Shown here: positions 1-9,968 of the stretch, piece after piece | Numbering within the stretch: position 1 is the stretch's first letter | Layout of the letters: the number at the start of each line of letters is the position of its first letter | DNA from: Denitromonas halophila | GTDB lineage: Bacteria > Pseudomonadota > Gammaproteobacteria > Burkholderiales > Rhodocyclaceae | Length of the DNA: 57,545 nucleotides | NCBI RefSeq assembly: GCF_007625155.1 | Contig: NZ_VMNK01000008.1 | Coordinates: 1 to 57,545 of the forward strand | Direction of reading: 5' to 3' | Program-made: the position numbers and the translations under genes | The notes under the pieces: model-generated | Told to the model about the DNA's origin: nothing | The model's input: the letters and a program-made list of their open reading frames with translations, nothing else | The model's database searches: none

Positions 1-172
1 CAAGATCGAGGACGTGGGCCCGGCGCTCAAGAAGGCCATCGACGCGCAGATGAACGAGGGCAAGACGACCATCATCGAGATCATGTGTACCCGCGAGCTG
101 GGCGATCCGTTCCGACGCGATGCACTGTCCAAGCCGGTGCGTTTCCTTGATAAGTACAAAGACTACGTTTAA
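1..172 (+). CDS. xsc: Sulfoacetaldehyde acetyltransferase, C-terminal end (partial)
   Basis: This is the last 56 codons of an open frame that enters from the left edge and stops with TAA at 170-172. The tail ELGDPFRRDAL followed by a KPVRFLDKYKDYV ending matches the conserved C-terminus of Xsc, the thiamine-diphosphate enzyme that splits sulfoacetaldehyde with phosphate into acetyl phosphate and sulfite. Xsc is the hub of taurine, isethionate and related C2-sulfonate degradation in the cytoplasm. The next genes support this: pta would convert acetyl phosphate to acetyl-CoA, and a TauE/SafE-type permease could export the sulfite. Only the tail is visible, so completeness and active-site residues cannot be judged. 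Confidence 0.85.
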   Translation, partial: KIEDVGPALKKAIDAQMNEGKTTIIEIMCTRELGDPFRRDALSKPVRFLDKYKDYV

Positions 173-236
173 GGGCCGCCCTGACCGTATTTCTCCTCCC
201 GCCTCGCCCCACCCTCGCATAACGGGGTAGAGGCTT

Positions 237-288
237 TGCCGGAACGTCAGCATCTTTCCCCCGATGCATCGTTCCGGCATATTTTTTT
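237..288 (+). terminator. Intrinsic terminator after xsc
   Basis: Perfect 10-bp arms TGCCGGAACG (237-246) and CGTTCCGGCA (270-279) are followed by TA and seven T residues (282-288). An inner GCATC/GATGC pair extends the stem. It sits between xsc and pta, so xsc transcripts probably end or are attenuated here, leaving pta dependent on read-through or its own promoter. Confidence 0.75.
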
Positions 289-336
289 CCGTTGGCTGAC
301 GGGCTCACCCGCCACCCGACACTGGAGCTGATGATC

Positions 337-1350
337 ATGAAAGCACTGAATCGCATCATCGAGCAGGCCCGCAAAGCACCGGGCCGCATCGCCCTCTCCG
401 AAGGCGACGACGCGCGTGTTCTTACCGCCGCCGTCCGCGCCACCCAGCAAGGCATCGCCCGCATCATCCTGGTTGGCAGCCGGGCCAACGCCGAAGCCCT
501 CGCCGCCAAGGAAGGCCTGCCGCTGGACGGCATCGACTTTGTCGATCCGACCGACTCCCCGCTCATGCCCGAACTAACCGACGCCCTGTTCGAACTGCGC
601 CGCCACAAGGGCATGACCCGCGAGCAGGCCGCCGAGCAGGCCGCCCAACCGCTGATCTGCGCCAACTTGCTGGTCAAGGCAGGCCACGCCGATGGCACCG
701 TGTCGGGTGCGGTCCACACCACCGGTGACGTGGTGCGCGCAGCCATCCAGATCCTGGGCGTGAAGCCCGGTTTCAAGCTGATCTCCAGCTTCTTCCTGAT
801 GATGATGTGCGAGCCGTTTCACTCGCTCAAAGGCGGGCTGATCTTTTCGGACTGCGGGCTGGTGGTTGATCCGAACGCGGAAGAGTTGTCGGAAATCGCC
901 ATGGCCGCTGCCGACAGTGCGCGCGACCTGCTGATGGAAGAGCCGCGCGTGGCAATGCTATCGTTCTCCACACGCGGCAGCGCCCGACATGCAGCCGTGG
1001 ACAAGGTGGTCGAGGCCGCACGCCGTGTGAAGGCACAGCGCCCGGGCATGGCAATTGATGAAGACGTGCAGCTCGACGCCGCCATCGTGGCCGAGATTGC
1101 CAACCGCAAGCTGCCGGACTCACAGGTCAAGGGCAACGCCAACGTGCTGATCTTTCCCAATCTCGAAGCCGGTAACATCGGCTACAAGCTGGCCGAACGG
1201 GTCGGCGGCGCGGTGGCCATCGGCCCGCTCATGCAAGGCCTGAGCCTGCCGGCCAACGATTTGTCGCGCGGCTGCAGCGCAGAGGACGTGTTCCATGTGA
1301 TCGCTGTCACTGTGGTGCAAGGCCACAGCGCCGCCGCGGCCAAGGCCTGA
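337..1350 (+). CDS. pta: Phosphate acetyltransferase (Pta, short form)
   Basis: Transfers the acetyl group of acetyl phosphate to CoA, the step after Xsc in sulfonate degradation. The 337-residue product is a single PTA_PTB domain without the N-terminal DRTGG/BioD-like extension of long Pta proteins. Recognisable blocks are GTVSGAVHTTGDVVRA near residue 121, MLSFSTRGSARH near 206, and FPNLEAGNIGYKL near 273, all typical of the family. I chose the ATG at 337 because GGAG at 324-327 is 9 nt upstream. The ATG at 331 is too close to it, and an in-frame TTG at 292 lies just past the terminator. The gene ends 5 nt before the next start, so the two are probably co-transcribed. Confidence 0.9.
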   Translation: MKALNRIIEQARKAPGRIALSEGDDARVLTAAVRATQQGIARIILVGSRANAEALAAKEGLPLDGIDFVDPTDSPLMPELTDALFELRRHKGMTREQAAEQAAQPLICANLLVKAGHADGTVSGAVHTTGDVVRAAIQILGVKPGFKLISSFFLMMMCEPFHSLKGGLIFSDCGLVVDPNAEELSEIAMAAADSARDLLMEEPRVAMLSFSTRGSARHAAVDKVVEAARRVKAQRPGMAIDEDVQLDAAIVAEIANRKLPDSQVKGNANVLIFPNLEAGNIGYKLAERVGGAVAIGPLMQGLSLPANDLSRGCSAEDVFHVIAVTVVQGHSAAAAKA

Positions 1351-1355
1351 CCGGC

Positions 1356-2114
1356 ATGCCCGATCCCGCCCTCATCGCCCTGCTGGCCTTCTTCGCCATC
1401 GGCACCTATTTCCAGACCGTCACCGGTTTTGGACTGGGCATGATCGTGATGGGGGCGGCGAGCGGCTTCGATCTGGCGCCGCTGCCGGTGGTGGCGGCGG
1501 TGGTCAGCCTGATGGCGCTGATCAACAGCGCGATCGCGCTGCGCGGGAATCTGCATCTCATCGACTGGCCGGCGGCCCGCGCGGTGCTGATCGGCGTGGT
1601 GCCGGCGATTGTCGCCGGCGTGCTGCTGCTCGACTATCTCAGCGTGGTCGCGGCCACCGCACTCAAGCTGCTGCTCGGCGTCGTGATCACCTACAGCGGC
1701 ATCGTCTTTGCGCTACGCCCCACCCAGCTGGCCGAACGCTCGCCCAACCGCAGTTTCTTCGTCAGTGGCGTGCTCGCGGGTCTGTTTGGCGGCCTGTTCG
1801 GTATGGCCGGCCCCCCGGTGATCTTCCATTTCTATCGGCAACCGATGGAACTGCCCGCGGTGCGCAGCATGCTGCTGCTGGTGTTCACCTTCACCTCGGC
1901 CAGCCGCACCGTGTTCGTCGGCGCCCAGGGCGGGCTCACCACCGAGGTCTGGCTACTCACCGGTTTCGCCTCCGTGCTGGTTGCTGGGGCTGCCTTTGCC
2001 GGACGACGCTACCCGCCCCCGGTCGCACCGACCACGCTCAGGCGCATCGCCTTCAGCGTGCTGATCCTGATAGGTCTGAGCCTGATCACCTCCGCGGTCA
2101 GCGCCCTTCAGTAA
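1356..2114 (+). CDS. TauE/SafE-family anion permease (candidate sulfite exporter)
   Basis: A 252-residue, almost entirely hydrophobic protein with about eight predicted membrane segments arranged as two similar halves. This is the pattern of the TauE/SafE (DUF81) family. The glycine-rich block GVLAGLFGGLFGMAGPPVI around residues 132-150 is a family hallmark. It follows xsc-pta, and the family is implicated in exporting the sulfite that Xsc releases (TauE in taurine users). Substrate assignment here is by context only. Family membership is firm, but the specific sulfite role is inferred. Confidence 0.8.
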   Translation: MPDPALIALLAFFAIGTYFQTVTGFGLGMIVMGAASGFDLAPLPVVAAVVSLMALINSAIALRGNLHLIDWPAARAVLIGVVPAIVAGVLLLDYLSVVAATALKLLLGVVITYSGIVFALRPTQLAERSPNRSFFVSGVLAGLFGGLFGMAGPPVIFHFYRQPMELPAVRSMLLLVFTFTSASRTVFVGAQGGLTTEVWLLTGFASVLVAGAAFAGRRYPPPVAPTTLRRIAFSVLILIGLSLITSAVSALQ

Positions 2115-2206
2115 ACCGCCACATGCCCGATAACACCGGAAACCAGACGTCGATCTGGGCTTAACCCGAGTTGCGCTCAAGGCGCAGCCCAACGGAGACA
2201 TGCATC

Positions 2207-4087
2207 GTGAAGATTTCCCACAAAGTCGGCATCGCGGCCGCGGCCGTCCTATTCCTGACCGTCGGCATCCTGTCATGGATTCAGGTCAGTCAATTACGCA
2301 GCAGCCTGCAAAGCCAGGCCGAGTCGAGCATTTCGCAATCGGGCAGCGCGCTGGCGCGGCAGATCGAGAACTGGCTCAACGGCAAGCTGCAACTGATCGA
2401 CATGATGTCGCAAAGCGTGGACGCCGAATTCACGCCAGAGCACATCCAGCAGGTCTTCGACCAGCCGATTCTCAAAGAGCAATTCCTGCTGATCTTTGGT
2501 GGCCTGGAAACCGACGGCGTACGCATCACCAACACCCAGAGCTGGAACCCGACCGGCTGGGACGCCCGCAAGCGGCCCTGGTATCCCGTGGCCAAGGACA
2601 GCCCCCGCGCCGCGCTCACCGAGCCCTATGCCGACGCGGCCACCGGCGAGATCCTGATCTCGGCGGTGGCCAAGCTGACCGACAAAGGCCAGTTCATGGG
2701 CGCCTTCGGCGGCGATCTGAGCCTCAAGACCATATCGGAGGCGGTGAACGCGCTGGACCTCAATGACGCGGGCCAGGCCTTCCTGATGGCGGGCAACGGC
2801 AAAATCATTTCGCACCCGGACGCCAGCCGCAATGGCAAACCCTATGAGGAATTGTTCGACAACCAGCGCCCGGCGCTCCAGGCCACGCTGGCCACAGTAC
2901 AAAGCGGCGGCAAGGAGTTGATGGTGTCCTTTACCCCGCTCACCCATCTGAAAGGCATGGAATGGTATCTCGGCATTGCGCTGGATAAAGCCGTGCTGAT
3001 GCAGGAGGCGCAAGCGGCCACCGTGCGCGCGATCATCGGCACGGTCATCGGCGTGGTCCTCAGCATCATCGTGCTGGCCGCGCTGATGGGCCGCATGCTC
3101 ACCCCGCTGCAACGCCTGCATCAGGCCCTGCAGGAGATCAACGGTGGCGCGGGCGACCTGACCCGCCGCCTGCCGGCCGATGGCAAGGACGAGGTCGCGC
3201 AGCTGTCGCAGGAGTTCAACCGCTTTGTTGAGTCACTGCAGTCGCTGATCGGCAACGTCATGGGCAAGGCCAGTCAGGTTAGCGAAGCCAGCTCGGAAAC
3301 CTCCAGCCAGGTACAAACCGCGGCCGGCCGGCTCCACCGCCAGCTCGAAGAACTCGATCAGCTCGCCGCTGAAATGGATGGCATGAACAGCACAGCGATC
3401 TCCATGGCCGATCAGGCGGCCGCTGCCGCCCAGGCCGCCCAGGCCGCCAACACCCAAACCGAGCAGGGCGTGAAAGTGGTCTCGCAGTCCTCGGACGCGA
3501 TCGGCCGCCTGGCCAATGACCTGAGCGACACGGGCCAGTCGATCAACAAGCTGGTGCAGCTGAGCAAGAACATCGACAGCATTCTGGCCAAGATCACCGG
3601 CATTGCCGATCAGACCAACCTGCTGGCACTCAACGCGGCCATTGAAGCGGCGCGCGCAGGCGAGTCGGGGCGGGGTTTTGCGGTGGTGGCCGACGAGGTG
3701 CGCACCCTGGCATCGTTGACACAGGAGTCCACCGGCGAAATCCGCAACATCATCGAGCAGCTGCAAAGCGGCGTGACGCTTGCCGAGAACAACATGCGCC
3801 AATGCAGCAAAACCGCCGTCCAGACCGTCGAAGACGCCAGCACGGCGAACACCATTCTTGGCGAAGTCAGAACGGCGATTACCCGAATCAACGACTTGAA
3901 TCTGCAGATCGCCGATAGCGCCAAGGCGCAAAGCACACGGGCCGGCGAGTTGAATCAGCGCACCGGCAGCATCCGCGACATCAGTCAGGAGGTTGCTGGC
4001 GGGGCGAAGACGCGGGTTGGTCTATGCGCCTCCATGGTCGAGCACATCGGCCAGCAAAACGCGCTGCTGGCGCGATTTAAAGTCTGA
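2207..4087 (+). CDS. Methyl-accepting chemotaxis protein with periplasmic dCache-type sensor
   Basis: A 626-residue chemoreceptor. A membrane segment at about residues 8-28 is followed by a periplasmic double-Cache-like ligand domain (about 35-270, with the WYPVAKDSP-type motif near 125). A second membrane segment lies at 273-296, then HAMP (297-350) and a long signalling coiled coil. The hairpin tip has the conserved core [19 protein letters not shown] at about 465-485. The GTG at 2207 is preferred over the TTG at 2171 because GGAG at 2194-2197 is spaced 9 nt before it, and the signal-anchor then starts immediately. Its position after the sulfonate genes suggests it may sense a sulfonate or a related amino compound, but the ligand cannot be read from sequence. 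Confidence 0.9.
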   Translation: MKISHKVGIAAAAVLFLTVGILSWIQVSQLRSSLQSQAESSISQSGSALARQIENWLNGKLQLIDMMSQSVDAEFTPEHIQQVFDQPILKEQFLLIFGGLETDGVRITNTQSWNPTGWDARKRPWYPVAKDSPRAALTEPYADAATGEILISAVAKLTDKGQFMGAFGGDLSLKTISEAVNALDLNDAGQAFLMAGNGKIISHPDASRNGKPYEELFDNQRPALQATLATVQSGGKELMVSFTPLTHLKGMEWYLGIALDKAVLMQEAQAATVRAIIGTVIGVVLSIIVLAALMGRMLTPLQRLHQALQEINGGAGDLTRRLPADGKDEVAQLSQEFNRFVESLQSLIGNVMGKASQVSEASSETSSQVQTAAGRLHRQLEELDQLAAEMDGMNSTAISMADQAAAAAQAAQAANTQTEQGVKVVSQSSDAIGRLANDLSDTGQSINKLVQLSKNIDSILAKITGIADQTNLLALNAAIEAARAGESGRGFAVVADEVRTLASLTQESTGEIRNIIEQLQSGVTLAENNMRQCSKTAVQTVEDASTANTILGEVRTAITRINDLNLQIADSAKAQSTRAGELNQRTGSIRDISQEVAGGAKTRVGLCASMVEHIGQQNALLARFKV

Positions 4088-4093
4088 GCACGC

Positions 4094-4109
4094 CGGGGGC
4101 CCGCCCCCG
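4094..4109. terminator. GC-rich hairpin between convergent genes
   Basis: CGGGGG and CCCCCG face each other across a four-base GC-rich loop, between the stop codons of the chemoreceptor and the IclR regulator. It has no T tract on either side. It may help end transcription from both directions, but this is weak evidence. Confidence 0.3.
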
Positions 4110-4111
4110 CG

Positions 4112-4966
4112 TCACGCCTCGCGCGGCAGCAACACATCACGCATGAGTTCGGCAGCGGTGCGCATCTGCGGCACGTTGCCGAGCAAGTCCTCGAGCGACA
4201 CGCGTGCGCTCGGCCCGTGGCAAGCGATGGCCGCCACCAATTTGCCTTCGTGGTCGCGCACCGGCACGGCGACCGCGATCATGCCGCGCACGAATTCCTC
4301 GTTGTCGATGCCGACGCCGCGCTTGGCAATGCGGTCCAGCTCGACCTCCAGCGCGGCCCGGTCAGTGATGGTGCGCGGCGACGAGCGCGGCAGCGGCATG
4401 TGCGCGAGCACCGCCTGCCGCTCAAGCAATGACATCGAGGCCAGAAACAGTTTGCCGCTGGCGGTGCAATGCATGGGCACCCAGGTGCCCGGCTGCACAT
4501 ACATGCGCAGTGGCTCGGCCGTGTCGACCCGCTCGACGTAGAGCACCCGCCCAGCGTCGGGCACGGTGAGGTTGCAGGTCTCGCCCAGGCGCCGCACCAA
4601 CGCGCGCAGCACCGCCCGACACTCCCGGCGCATGTTCGACCCGCGCAAGGTGTTGAGCGCCAGCGACACCGAGCGCGTGCCGGTCACATAGCCGCGATCA
4701 GCCGGCATGTGCAACACATAACCCTGTGCCTCCATCGAATGGAGCAGACGCATCAATGTGCTCTTGGGCACCTGCATCTGAAGCGCCAGTTGCGCCAGCG
4801 TCAGCGGTTGCGGTGAGTGGGTCAGCAACTCCAGCACGGTGAGCGGGCGCAAGCGCCGGATGTCCTCATTGGCGCCCGAGGTGGCCGCGTCTTCCACATC
4901 GTCAAAAACAGGCTCAATCGATGTTGCAGTGCGATTCTGGTTCGTCTCGTCCGGGTTTCGTTTCAT
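4112..4966 (-). CDS. IclR-family transcriptional regulator
   Basis: A 284-residue regulator. It has an N-terminal winged helix (about residues 40-100, with LTLAQLALQMQVPKSTLMRLL) and a C-terminal IclR effector domain (about 110-280). The ATG at 4966 has AAGAGG 6 nt upstream; an in-frame TTG at 4984 lacks a good site. The first 35 residues are polar and probably disordered, which is slightly long for the family. It is transcribed away from the GMC oxidoreductase/TRAP operon and most likely controls it. A palindromic IclR-type operator candidate lies at 5037-5053 between them. The effector is unknown, probably the substrate of the neighbouring oxidoreductase. Confidence 0.88.
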   Translation of the reverse strand: MKRNPDETNQNRTATSIEPVFDDVEDAATSGANEDIRRLRPLTVLELLTHSPQPLTLAQLALQMQVPKSTLMRLLHSMEAQGYVLHMPADRGYVTGTRSVSLALNTLRGSNMRRECRAVLRALVRRLGETCNLTVPDAGRVLYVERVDTAEPLRMYVQPGTWVPMHCTASGKLFLASMSLLERQAVLAHMPLPRSSPRTITDRAALEVELDRIAKRGVGIDNEEFVRGMIAVAVPVRDHEGKLVAAIACHGPSARVSLEDLLGNVPQMRTAAELMRDVLLPREA

Positions 4967-5036
4967 TTCAGGCCTCTTGTGCAAATAGCGCTTGGCTTTT
5001 CATCTCACTGCCACAATAGTGCATTCAAGGATTTAT

Positions 5037-5053
5037 TGGAACGATACGTTTCA
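5037..5053. promoter_or_regulatory. Candidate IclR operator
   Basis: TGGAACGATACGTTTCA is a near-perfect 17-bp palindrome with 7-bp arms (TGGAACG/CGTTTCA, one mismatch) around ATA. It resembles known IclR-family operators of the GGAAACGTTTCC type. It lies between the divergent iclR and GMC genes, 64 bp before the GMC start. Assignment is by position and shape. Confidence 0.5.
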
Positions 5054-5116
5054 TTTATAACTAGATTTTCGGTAGGACACACCGTGTCATCGACCGAACC
5101 CCAGGAGACGAGAAAC

Positions 5117-6715
5117 ATGTCCATCGACGTTGACTACATTGTGGTCGGTGCCGGCTCTGCCGGTTGCGTACTGGCTAATCGCCTGTCGGCCGATCCAGCC
5201 AACCGCGTATTGCTCCTCGAAGCGGGCGGCCCGGACAACAACCCGTGGATTCACATCCCGGTTGGCTACTTCAAGACCATGCACGACCCGAAGTACGATT
5301 GGTGCTACAAGACCGAGGCCGATGCCGGCATCGCCGGGCGCCAGCTGCAGTGGCCGCGCGGCAAGGTATTGGGCGGCTCCAGCTCGCTCAACGGCCTGCT
5401 GTATGTCCGCGGTCAGCACGAAGATTACGACCGCTGGGCCGCGCTGGGCAACGCGGGTTGGAGCTTCGCCGAGGTGCTGCCCTACTTCAAGAAATCTGAA
5501 GACCAGGAGCGCGGAGCGAGCGAGTACCACGGTGTCGGCGGCCCACTGAAGGTCTCTGACCTGCGCCTGCGCCGCCCGATCGCCGATCACTTCATTGCCG
5601 CGGCCAAAGACATCGGCATCCCCTACAACGACGACTACAACGGCGCGGTACAGGAAGGCGTGGGCTACTTTCAGCAGACCGCGCACAAGGGCTTTCGCTG
5701 GAGCACGGCCAAGGGCTTCCTGAAGCCGGCGCGCAGCCGCGACAACCTGATCGTAGAAACCCGCGCGCAGACCACCCGCGTGCTGTTCGAAGGCAAGGTC
5801 GCCGTCGGCGTGGAGTACATGAAGGGCGGCAAGCTGCTGCAAGCCCGCGCCAAGGCCGAAGTCATTCTGGCCTCGGGCGCCATCGGCTCGCCGCAGATTT
5901 TGCAGAACTCGGGCGTCGGCCCGGCCGAGGTCTTGCAAAAAGCCGGCGTCGCGGTGCTTCACGATCTGCCCGGCGTCGGCGAGAACCTGCAAGACCACCT
6001 GCAGGTCCGGCTGGTCCTCAAGACCCGCGAGCGCACGCTCAATGACGAGGTCAACAACCCGATCAACAAGCTGTGGATCGGCATGCAGTACATGCTCAAC
6101 CGCACCGGCCCGCTGACCCTCGCCGCCAGCCAGGTGGCGATCTTCACGCGTTCGGGCCCGGATGTGGATCGCCCGGACATCCAGTTCCACATGCAGCCGC
6201 TCAGTGCCGACAAGCCGGGCGAAGGCGCGCATCCGTTCTCGGCTTTCACCGCCTCGGTCTGCCAGCTGCGCCCGTTCAGCCGCGGCCATGTGCGCATCAC
6301 CAGCGCTGATCCGCTCAAGTATCCGGCGATCCAGCCCAACTACCTGTCAGACGAACGCGACCACCCGGTGGTGATCGGCGGCATCAAGGTGGCGCGGGCG
6401 ATTGCCGATGCGCCCTCGCTCAAGAAACACATCATCGACGAGTTCGTGCCCGGCCGGCAGTTCCAGACCGACGACGAACTGCTCGACGCGGCCCGCCGAT
6501 ACAGCCAGTCCATTTACCACCCGGCCGGCACCTGCAAGATGGGGAATGACCCGATGGCGGTGGTCGACGCACGCCTTAAGGTGCACGGGCTGGGCAATCT
6601 GCGCGTGGTCGATGCCTCGATCATGCCGGAGCTGGTCTCGGGCAACACCAATGCGCCGACGATCATGATCGCTGAAAAGGCAGCCGACATGATCCTGGCC
6701 GACAACACGCGCTGA
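5117..6715 (+). CDS. GMC-family FAD oxidoreductase (choline/alcohol dehydrogenase-like)
   Basis: A 532-residue flavoprotein of the glucose-methanol-choline family, which oxidises a primary alcohol to an aldehyde or acid. The Rossmann motif VVGAGSAGC is at residues 9-17. GMC signature 1 ([14 protein letters not shown]) is near 85 and signature 2 ([15 protein letters not shown]) near 253. The catalytic His is in [10 protein letters not shown] near 466 and the Asn/His region in [16 protein letters not shown] near 508. ATG 5117 has AGGAGA 8 nt upstream. It is followed 71 bp later by a TRAP transporter, so it probably acts on the solute that transporter imports. Many such proteins are annotated choline dehydrogenase (BetA), but no betaine aldehyde dehydrogenase is near, so the substrate is open. 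Confidence 0.85.
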   Translation: MSIDVDYIVVGAGSAGCVLANRLSADPANRVLLLEAGGPDNNPWIHIPVGYFKTMHDPKYDWCYKTEADAGIAGRQLQWPRGKVLGGSSSLNGLLYVRGQHEDYDRWAALGNAGWSFAEVLPYFKKSEDQERGASEYHGVGGPLKVSDLRLRRPIADHFIAAAKDIGIPYNDDYNGAVQEGVGYFQQTAHKGFRWSTAKGFLKPARSRDNLIVETRAQTTRVLFEGKVAVGVEYMKGGKLLQARAKAEVILASGAIGSPQILQNSGVGPAEVLQKAGVAVLHDLPGVGENLQDHLQVRLVLKTRERTLNDEVNNPINKLWIGMQYMLNRTGPLTLAASQVAIFTRSGPDVDRPDIQFHMQPLSADKPGEGAHPFSAFTASVCQLRPFSRGHVRITSADPLKYPAIQPNYLSDERDHPVVIGGIKVARAIADAPSLKKHIIDEFVPGRQFQTDDELLDAARRYSQSIYHPAGTCKMGNDPMAVVDARLKVHGLGNLRVVDASIMPELVSGNTNAPTIMIAEKAADMILADNTR

Positions 6716-6786
6716 ACATCGCGATACCTATAGAACGCTTCACAAGGGCAATCATGCCCGCCCTGCCACCCAGAGGAGACACTCAA

Positions 6787-8013
6787 ATGGCTAACGACAA
6801 CACTCTCGACCGCCGTGGATTCCTGCGCATTGCGAGTCGCTACGGTCTGACGTCAACCGCCTTTGCTGCGGCGACCGTCGCCGGCCCGCTGACACTCAGC
6901 AGCGTCGCCCACGCAGCCTCGAAAAACGCCGATGCACGTGCCGCCAGCACCCCGCTGGTGACGCTCAAGTTTGGCGCATCGGGTTTCAACGAAAACAACC
7001 TGAAGATTCAGGAGTCGGGCCAGCTGTGGTTTGCCCAGCAACTGGAGGAGCGCAGCAACGGCGCGATGAAGATCGAGTTCATTGGCAGCAACGCCATCTG
7101 CAACCAGCTCGACTGCGTCAAGAAAACCCAACAGGGCATCGTGGACATCTACTCGGCCAGCACGCAAAACTCGGCCGGCTCAGCGCCCTACTACAACGTG
7201 CTCGACTTCGCCTACATGTTCCCGTCGCGCGCGGCCCAGCACCACTTCTTCTATCACCCGAAGAGCGAGAAGCTGCTGCGCGAACCCTTGCGCAAGCGGC
7301 ACAACATCCAGTTCCTCTACACCCACTGCGAGCTGCGCGGCATCATGCTGGGCAAAAAGTTCGCCGACAAGCCGCTGGTCACCAGCGTCGATGACCTCGC
7401 CGGCACCAAGAACCGTGTCACCGGCACCCAGCTGGGCCGCATCGCCATGCAGTTGATGAATCTCAACCCGATCCCGCTCGCCTGGGAGGAGACCCTCGAC
7501 GGCCTCAAGCAAGGCCTGATCGACGGCGCAGAAACCTGGATGGGCGCAGCCGCCTACGCCAACATGTCGCCGGTGCTGTCACAAGCGGTGGATCTGAAGT
7601 TCTTCTGCGGTACCGAACACACCGCCATGAACAACAAGACCTTCGAAAAACTGCCCTCCACGCTGCGCGACATCGTGATGGAAACGGCTTACGACGCGCA
7701 GCAATACACCCAGCGCGAACAGGAACGAGCGCTGATCGAAGTCGTCGGCGCGGTGCCCAATCCGGGTCCGAACACCGAATTCGGCAAAAACGGCGTGCGC
7801 GTTGCGACGCTGTCCGACGCCGAAATTCTCAAGGCCGAAAAGATGTGTTCGCCCGAGTACCAACCCAAGCCGTGGGAAGAGTGGCGCGAGCGTCTCAACA
7901 AGATGTCGGGCGGTCAGGATGTGTACAAGGAGATCTTCACCATCGCGCGCGAGATCCCCAAGGACCTGCCGGTTGCCGACGTGAAGCCGCGCCGCTGGTG
8001 GCAGAGCGCCTGA
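6787..8013 (+). CDS. TRAP transporter solute-binding protein (DctP type), Tat-exported
   Basis: A 408-residue periplasmic binding protein of the TRAP DctP family. It captures an organic acid or similar solute and delivers it to the membrane subunits encoded next. The N-terminus carries a twin-arginine signal (DRRGFLR at residues 8-14, then a hydrophobic stretch ending VAHAA), so it is probably exported folded. ATG 6787 is preceded by GAGGAGAC; the in-frame upstream ATG at 6754 would spoil the signal peptide. Residues 60-350 show the DctP fold, with conserved blocks such as [13 protein letters not shown] near 214. A hairpin follows the gene, before dctQ, and may keep its message more abundant than that of the membrane subunits. 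Confidence 0.9.
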   Translation: MANDNTLDRRGFLRIASRYGLTSTAFAAATVAGPLTLSSVAHAASKNADARAASTPLVTLKFGASGFNENNLKIQESGQLWFAQQLEERSNGAMKIEFIGSNAICNQLDCVKKTQQGIVDIYSASTQNSAGSAPYYNVLDFAYMFPSRAAQHHFFYHPKSEKLLREPLRKRHNIQFLYTHCELRGIMLGKKFADKPLVTSVDDLAGTKNRVTGTQLGRIAMQLMNLNPIPLAWEETLDGLKQGLIDGAETWMGAAAYANMSPVLSQAVDLKFFCGTEHTAMNNKTFEKLPSTLRDIVMETAYDAQQYTQREQERALIEVVGAVPNPGPNTEFGKNGVRVATLSDAEILKAEKMCSPEYQPKPWEEWRERLNKMSGGQDVYKEIFTIAREIPKDLPVADVKPRRWWQSA

Positions 8014-8047
8014 TCGGCGCCTGACACTCCGCGCATCCCATCGCCCA

Positions 8048-8067
8048 GCCCCGGCGCAGACCGGGGC
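8048..8067 (+). promoter_or_regulatory. Intercistronic hairpin between TRAP binding protein and DctQ
   Basis: GCCCCGG (8048-8054) and CCGGGGC (8061-8067) form a perfect 7-bp stem with a CGCAGA loop and no T tract. Such hairpins after binding-protein genes commonly protect the upstream mRNA from decay, which would raise DctP relative to DctQM. The function is inferred. Confidence 0.45.
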
Positions 8068-8099
8068 GGGCACACCCCCCTGACTTCGGAGGCCACCTC

Positions 8100-8633
8100 A
8101 TGTCTTTCCTGATGGCAATACTTCGGTGGCTGGACCGCCACGCCGAGCGCACGCTCATACTGATCGCCTACTCAAGCATGGCTTTGATCATTGTGTACGC
8201 GGTCTTCGAGCGCTACGTGTTCAGCACCCAGATTCCCTGGAGCTCCTCGATCCCGATCTACCTGTTTTTGTGGGTCACCTGGGTCGGCTGCGCCTACAAC
8301 GTCAACCAGCGCACCCACCTCGTGTTCAACGAGTTTCGCCTGCGCATGTCCTACGGATGGCAGTTCGCCATGATGTGGCTGGACGCCATCCTGTGGATCA
8401 GCTTCGGCTCCATGGTGGCCTGGTTCACCATCGAGCAGACCCAGTTGGCCTACATGAACTTCGCCATCGTGCAGGGCACCGACAACATCATGCAGTGGTG
8501 GTTCTATCTCGCTACGCCGATCGGCTGGGGCCTGCTGATGTTCCGCGCGCTGCAGAACCTGATTCAAGACATCGGCCGTTATCGCCGCGGCGATCCCTTC
8601 CTGGTCGACATCCAGACCATCGGCGGAGACTGA
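8100..8633 (+). CDS. TRAP transporter small membrane subunit (DctQ type)
   Basis: A 177-residue integral membrane protein with four predicted membrane segments (about residues 18-38, 50-70, 88-110, 132-152). It shows the DctQ-typical pattern, including a conserved tryptophan-rich loop around FLWVTWVGCAYNVNQRTH near 55. With DctM it forms the sodium-driven translocation complex of the TRAP system. CGGAGG lies just upstream of ATG 8100. It ends 4 nt before dctM, so the two are translationally close. Confidence 0.88.
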   Translation: MSFLMAILRWLDRHAERTLILIAYSSMALIIVYAVFERYVFSTQIPWSSSIPIYLFLWVTWVGCAYNVNQRTHLVFNEFRLRMSYGWQFAMMWLDAILWISFGSMVAWFTIEQTQLAYMNFAIVQGTDNIMQWWFYLATPIGWGLLMFRALQNLIQDIGRYRRGDPFLVDIQTIGGD

Positions 8634-8637
8634 GACC

Positions 8638-9924
8638 ATGGACCAAACACTGCTCATCACACTCGTCACGATTGGCGTCGGCATCCTGTTCCTGGTCGGC
8701 GTACCGATCTTTCTGGTCATCGGCTTCTGGGTGACCGGGGTATCGATCGTCATCGACTTCACGCTCGCCAACATCGGCGTCACGCTGTTCGAAGGCCTCA
8801 ACTTCTTCGGCCTGCTGTCGCTGCCGCTGTTCATCCTCACCGGTGACCTGATCGCCGCCGCCGGCATCGCCACCCGCCTGGCCAACTTTGCCCACGCCTG
8901 CCTGAGCTGGATGCGTGGCGGCCTCGGCCTGGCAACGATTGGCTCCTGCGGCCTGTTCGCCGCCATCTCGGGCTCGAACTCGGCAACGACGGCCACCATC
9001 GGCGGCATCATGCATCCGCTGCTGGTCAAGGATGGTTACGACACCCGCTTCGCCGCGGCCACGGCTGCCGCCGGCGGCACGGTCGGCATCATCATCCCGC
9101 CATCGATCATCTTCATCGTCTATGGCTTCCTGATGAATTTGTCGATTTCCGACCTGTTCGTCGCCGGCATCCTGCCGGGCGCGCTGATGGTGATCGCCAT
9201 GCAGCTGGTGTGCTGGTGGATGTGCCGCAAGCACGGCTGGGGCTCGGTCACGCCGCTCGACATGGGCCGTGTGCTGCGCACCGCGCGCAGCGCCTACCTC
9301 GGCTTCTTCGCCATCTTCATCGTCATCTTCGGCATCTACTCGGGCATCTTCTCGCCCACCGAAGCGGCGGCCATCACGGTGGGTTTCTGCCTCATCGCCG
9401 GCCTGCTGATCACGCGCGAAATCAAGTGGAAGGCCCTGCCCGACATCCTGCTGCGCTCCGGTCAGCTCACCGGCATGCTGGCGCCGATGATCGCCATCTC
9501 CATCGTCATGCAACAGGTGTTCGCCCTGCTCGGCGCAGCCGAGACGGTGCAGGCCTTCGTGGCCTGGTTCGGTGACGGCGAGATCGTCGTGCTGCTGGTG
9601 TGCATGGCCATCGTGCTCGCCGCCGGCTGCATTCTGGAAAGCCTGCCAGTCACCGTCATCTTCGCCCCCATCCTGGCGCCCATCGCGGTGGCCACGGGGG
9701 TGGATCCGGTGCATTTTTCGGTGATCTTCCTGGTCGGCGCGGCTATCGGCTTCATCACCCCGCCCTTCGGCCTCAACCTGTTCGTGGCCAGCGGCGTCAC
9801 CGGCATCCCCTACGCCAAACTGGTGAAGTTCGCGGTGATGTACATGATCGGTCTGATCATCTCCTGGCTGATCATCGCCTTCATCCCGTGGCTGTCGCTC
9901 GGCTTGATACCGGCGCCGGGCTGA
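8638..9924 (+). CDS. TRAP transporter large permease subunit (DctM type)
   Basis: A 428-residue permease with 11-12 predicted membrane helices. The family blocks SGSNSATTATIGGIMHPLL near residue 111 and GGTVGIIIPPSIIFIVYG near 144 are clear. It provides the ion-coupled channel for the solute held by the upstream binding protein, at the inner membrane. It closes the GMC-dctP-dctQ-dctM operon and is followed by a long palindrome at 9932-9968. Length and motifs are typical, with no sign of damage. Confidence 0.92.
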   Translation: MDQTLLITLVTIGVGILFLVGVPIFLVIGFWVTGVSIVIDFTLANIGVTLFEGLNFFGLLSLPLFILTGDLIAAAGIATRLANFAHACLSWMRGGLGLATIGSCGLFAAISGSNSATTATIGGIMHPLLVKDGYDTRFAAATAAAGGTVGIIIPPSIIFIVYGFLMNLSISDLFVAGILPGALMVIAMQLVCWWMCRKHGWGSVTPLDMGRVLRTARSAYLGFFAIFIVIFGIYSGIFSPTEAAAITVGFCLIAGLLITREIKWKALPDILLRSGQLTGMLAPMIAISIVMQQVFALLGAAETVQAFVAWFGDGEIVVLLVCMAIVLAAGCILESLPVTVIFAPILAPIAVATGVDPVHFSVIFLVGAAIGFITPPFGLNLFVASGVTGIPYAKLVKFAVMYMIGLIISWLIIAFIPWLSLGLIPAPG

Positions 9925-9931
9925 CCCCCCT

Positions 9932-9968
9932 GCCGATGCCCTGACGCGTTCGCGTTCAGGGCATCGGC
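9932..9968 (+). terminator. Long hairpin closing the TRAP operon
   Basis: GCCGATGCCCTGA (9932-9944) is perfectly repeated in inverse at 9956-9968, with CGCG/CGCG able to extend the stem. No T tract follows, so it may be a processing or Rho-assisted end rather than a classical intrinsic terminator. The rest of the gap to 10219 holds no recognisable gene. Confidence 0.5.
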
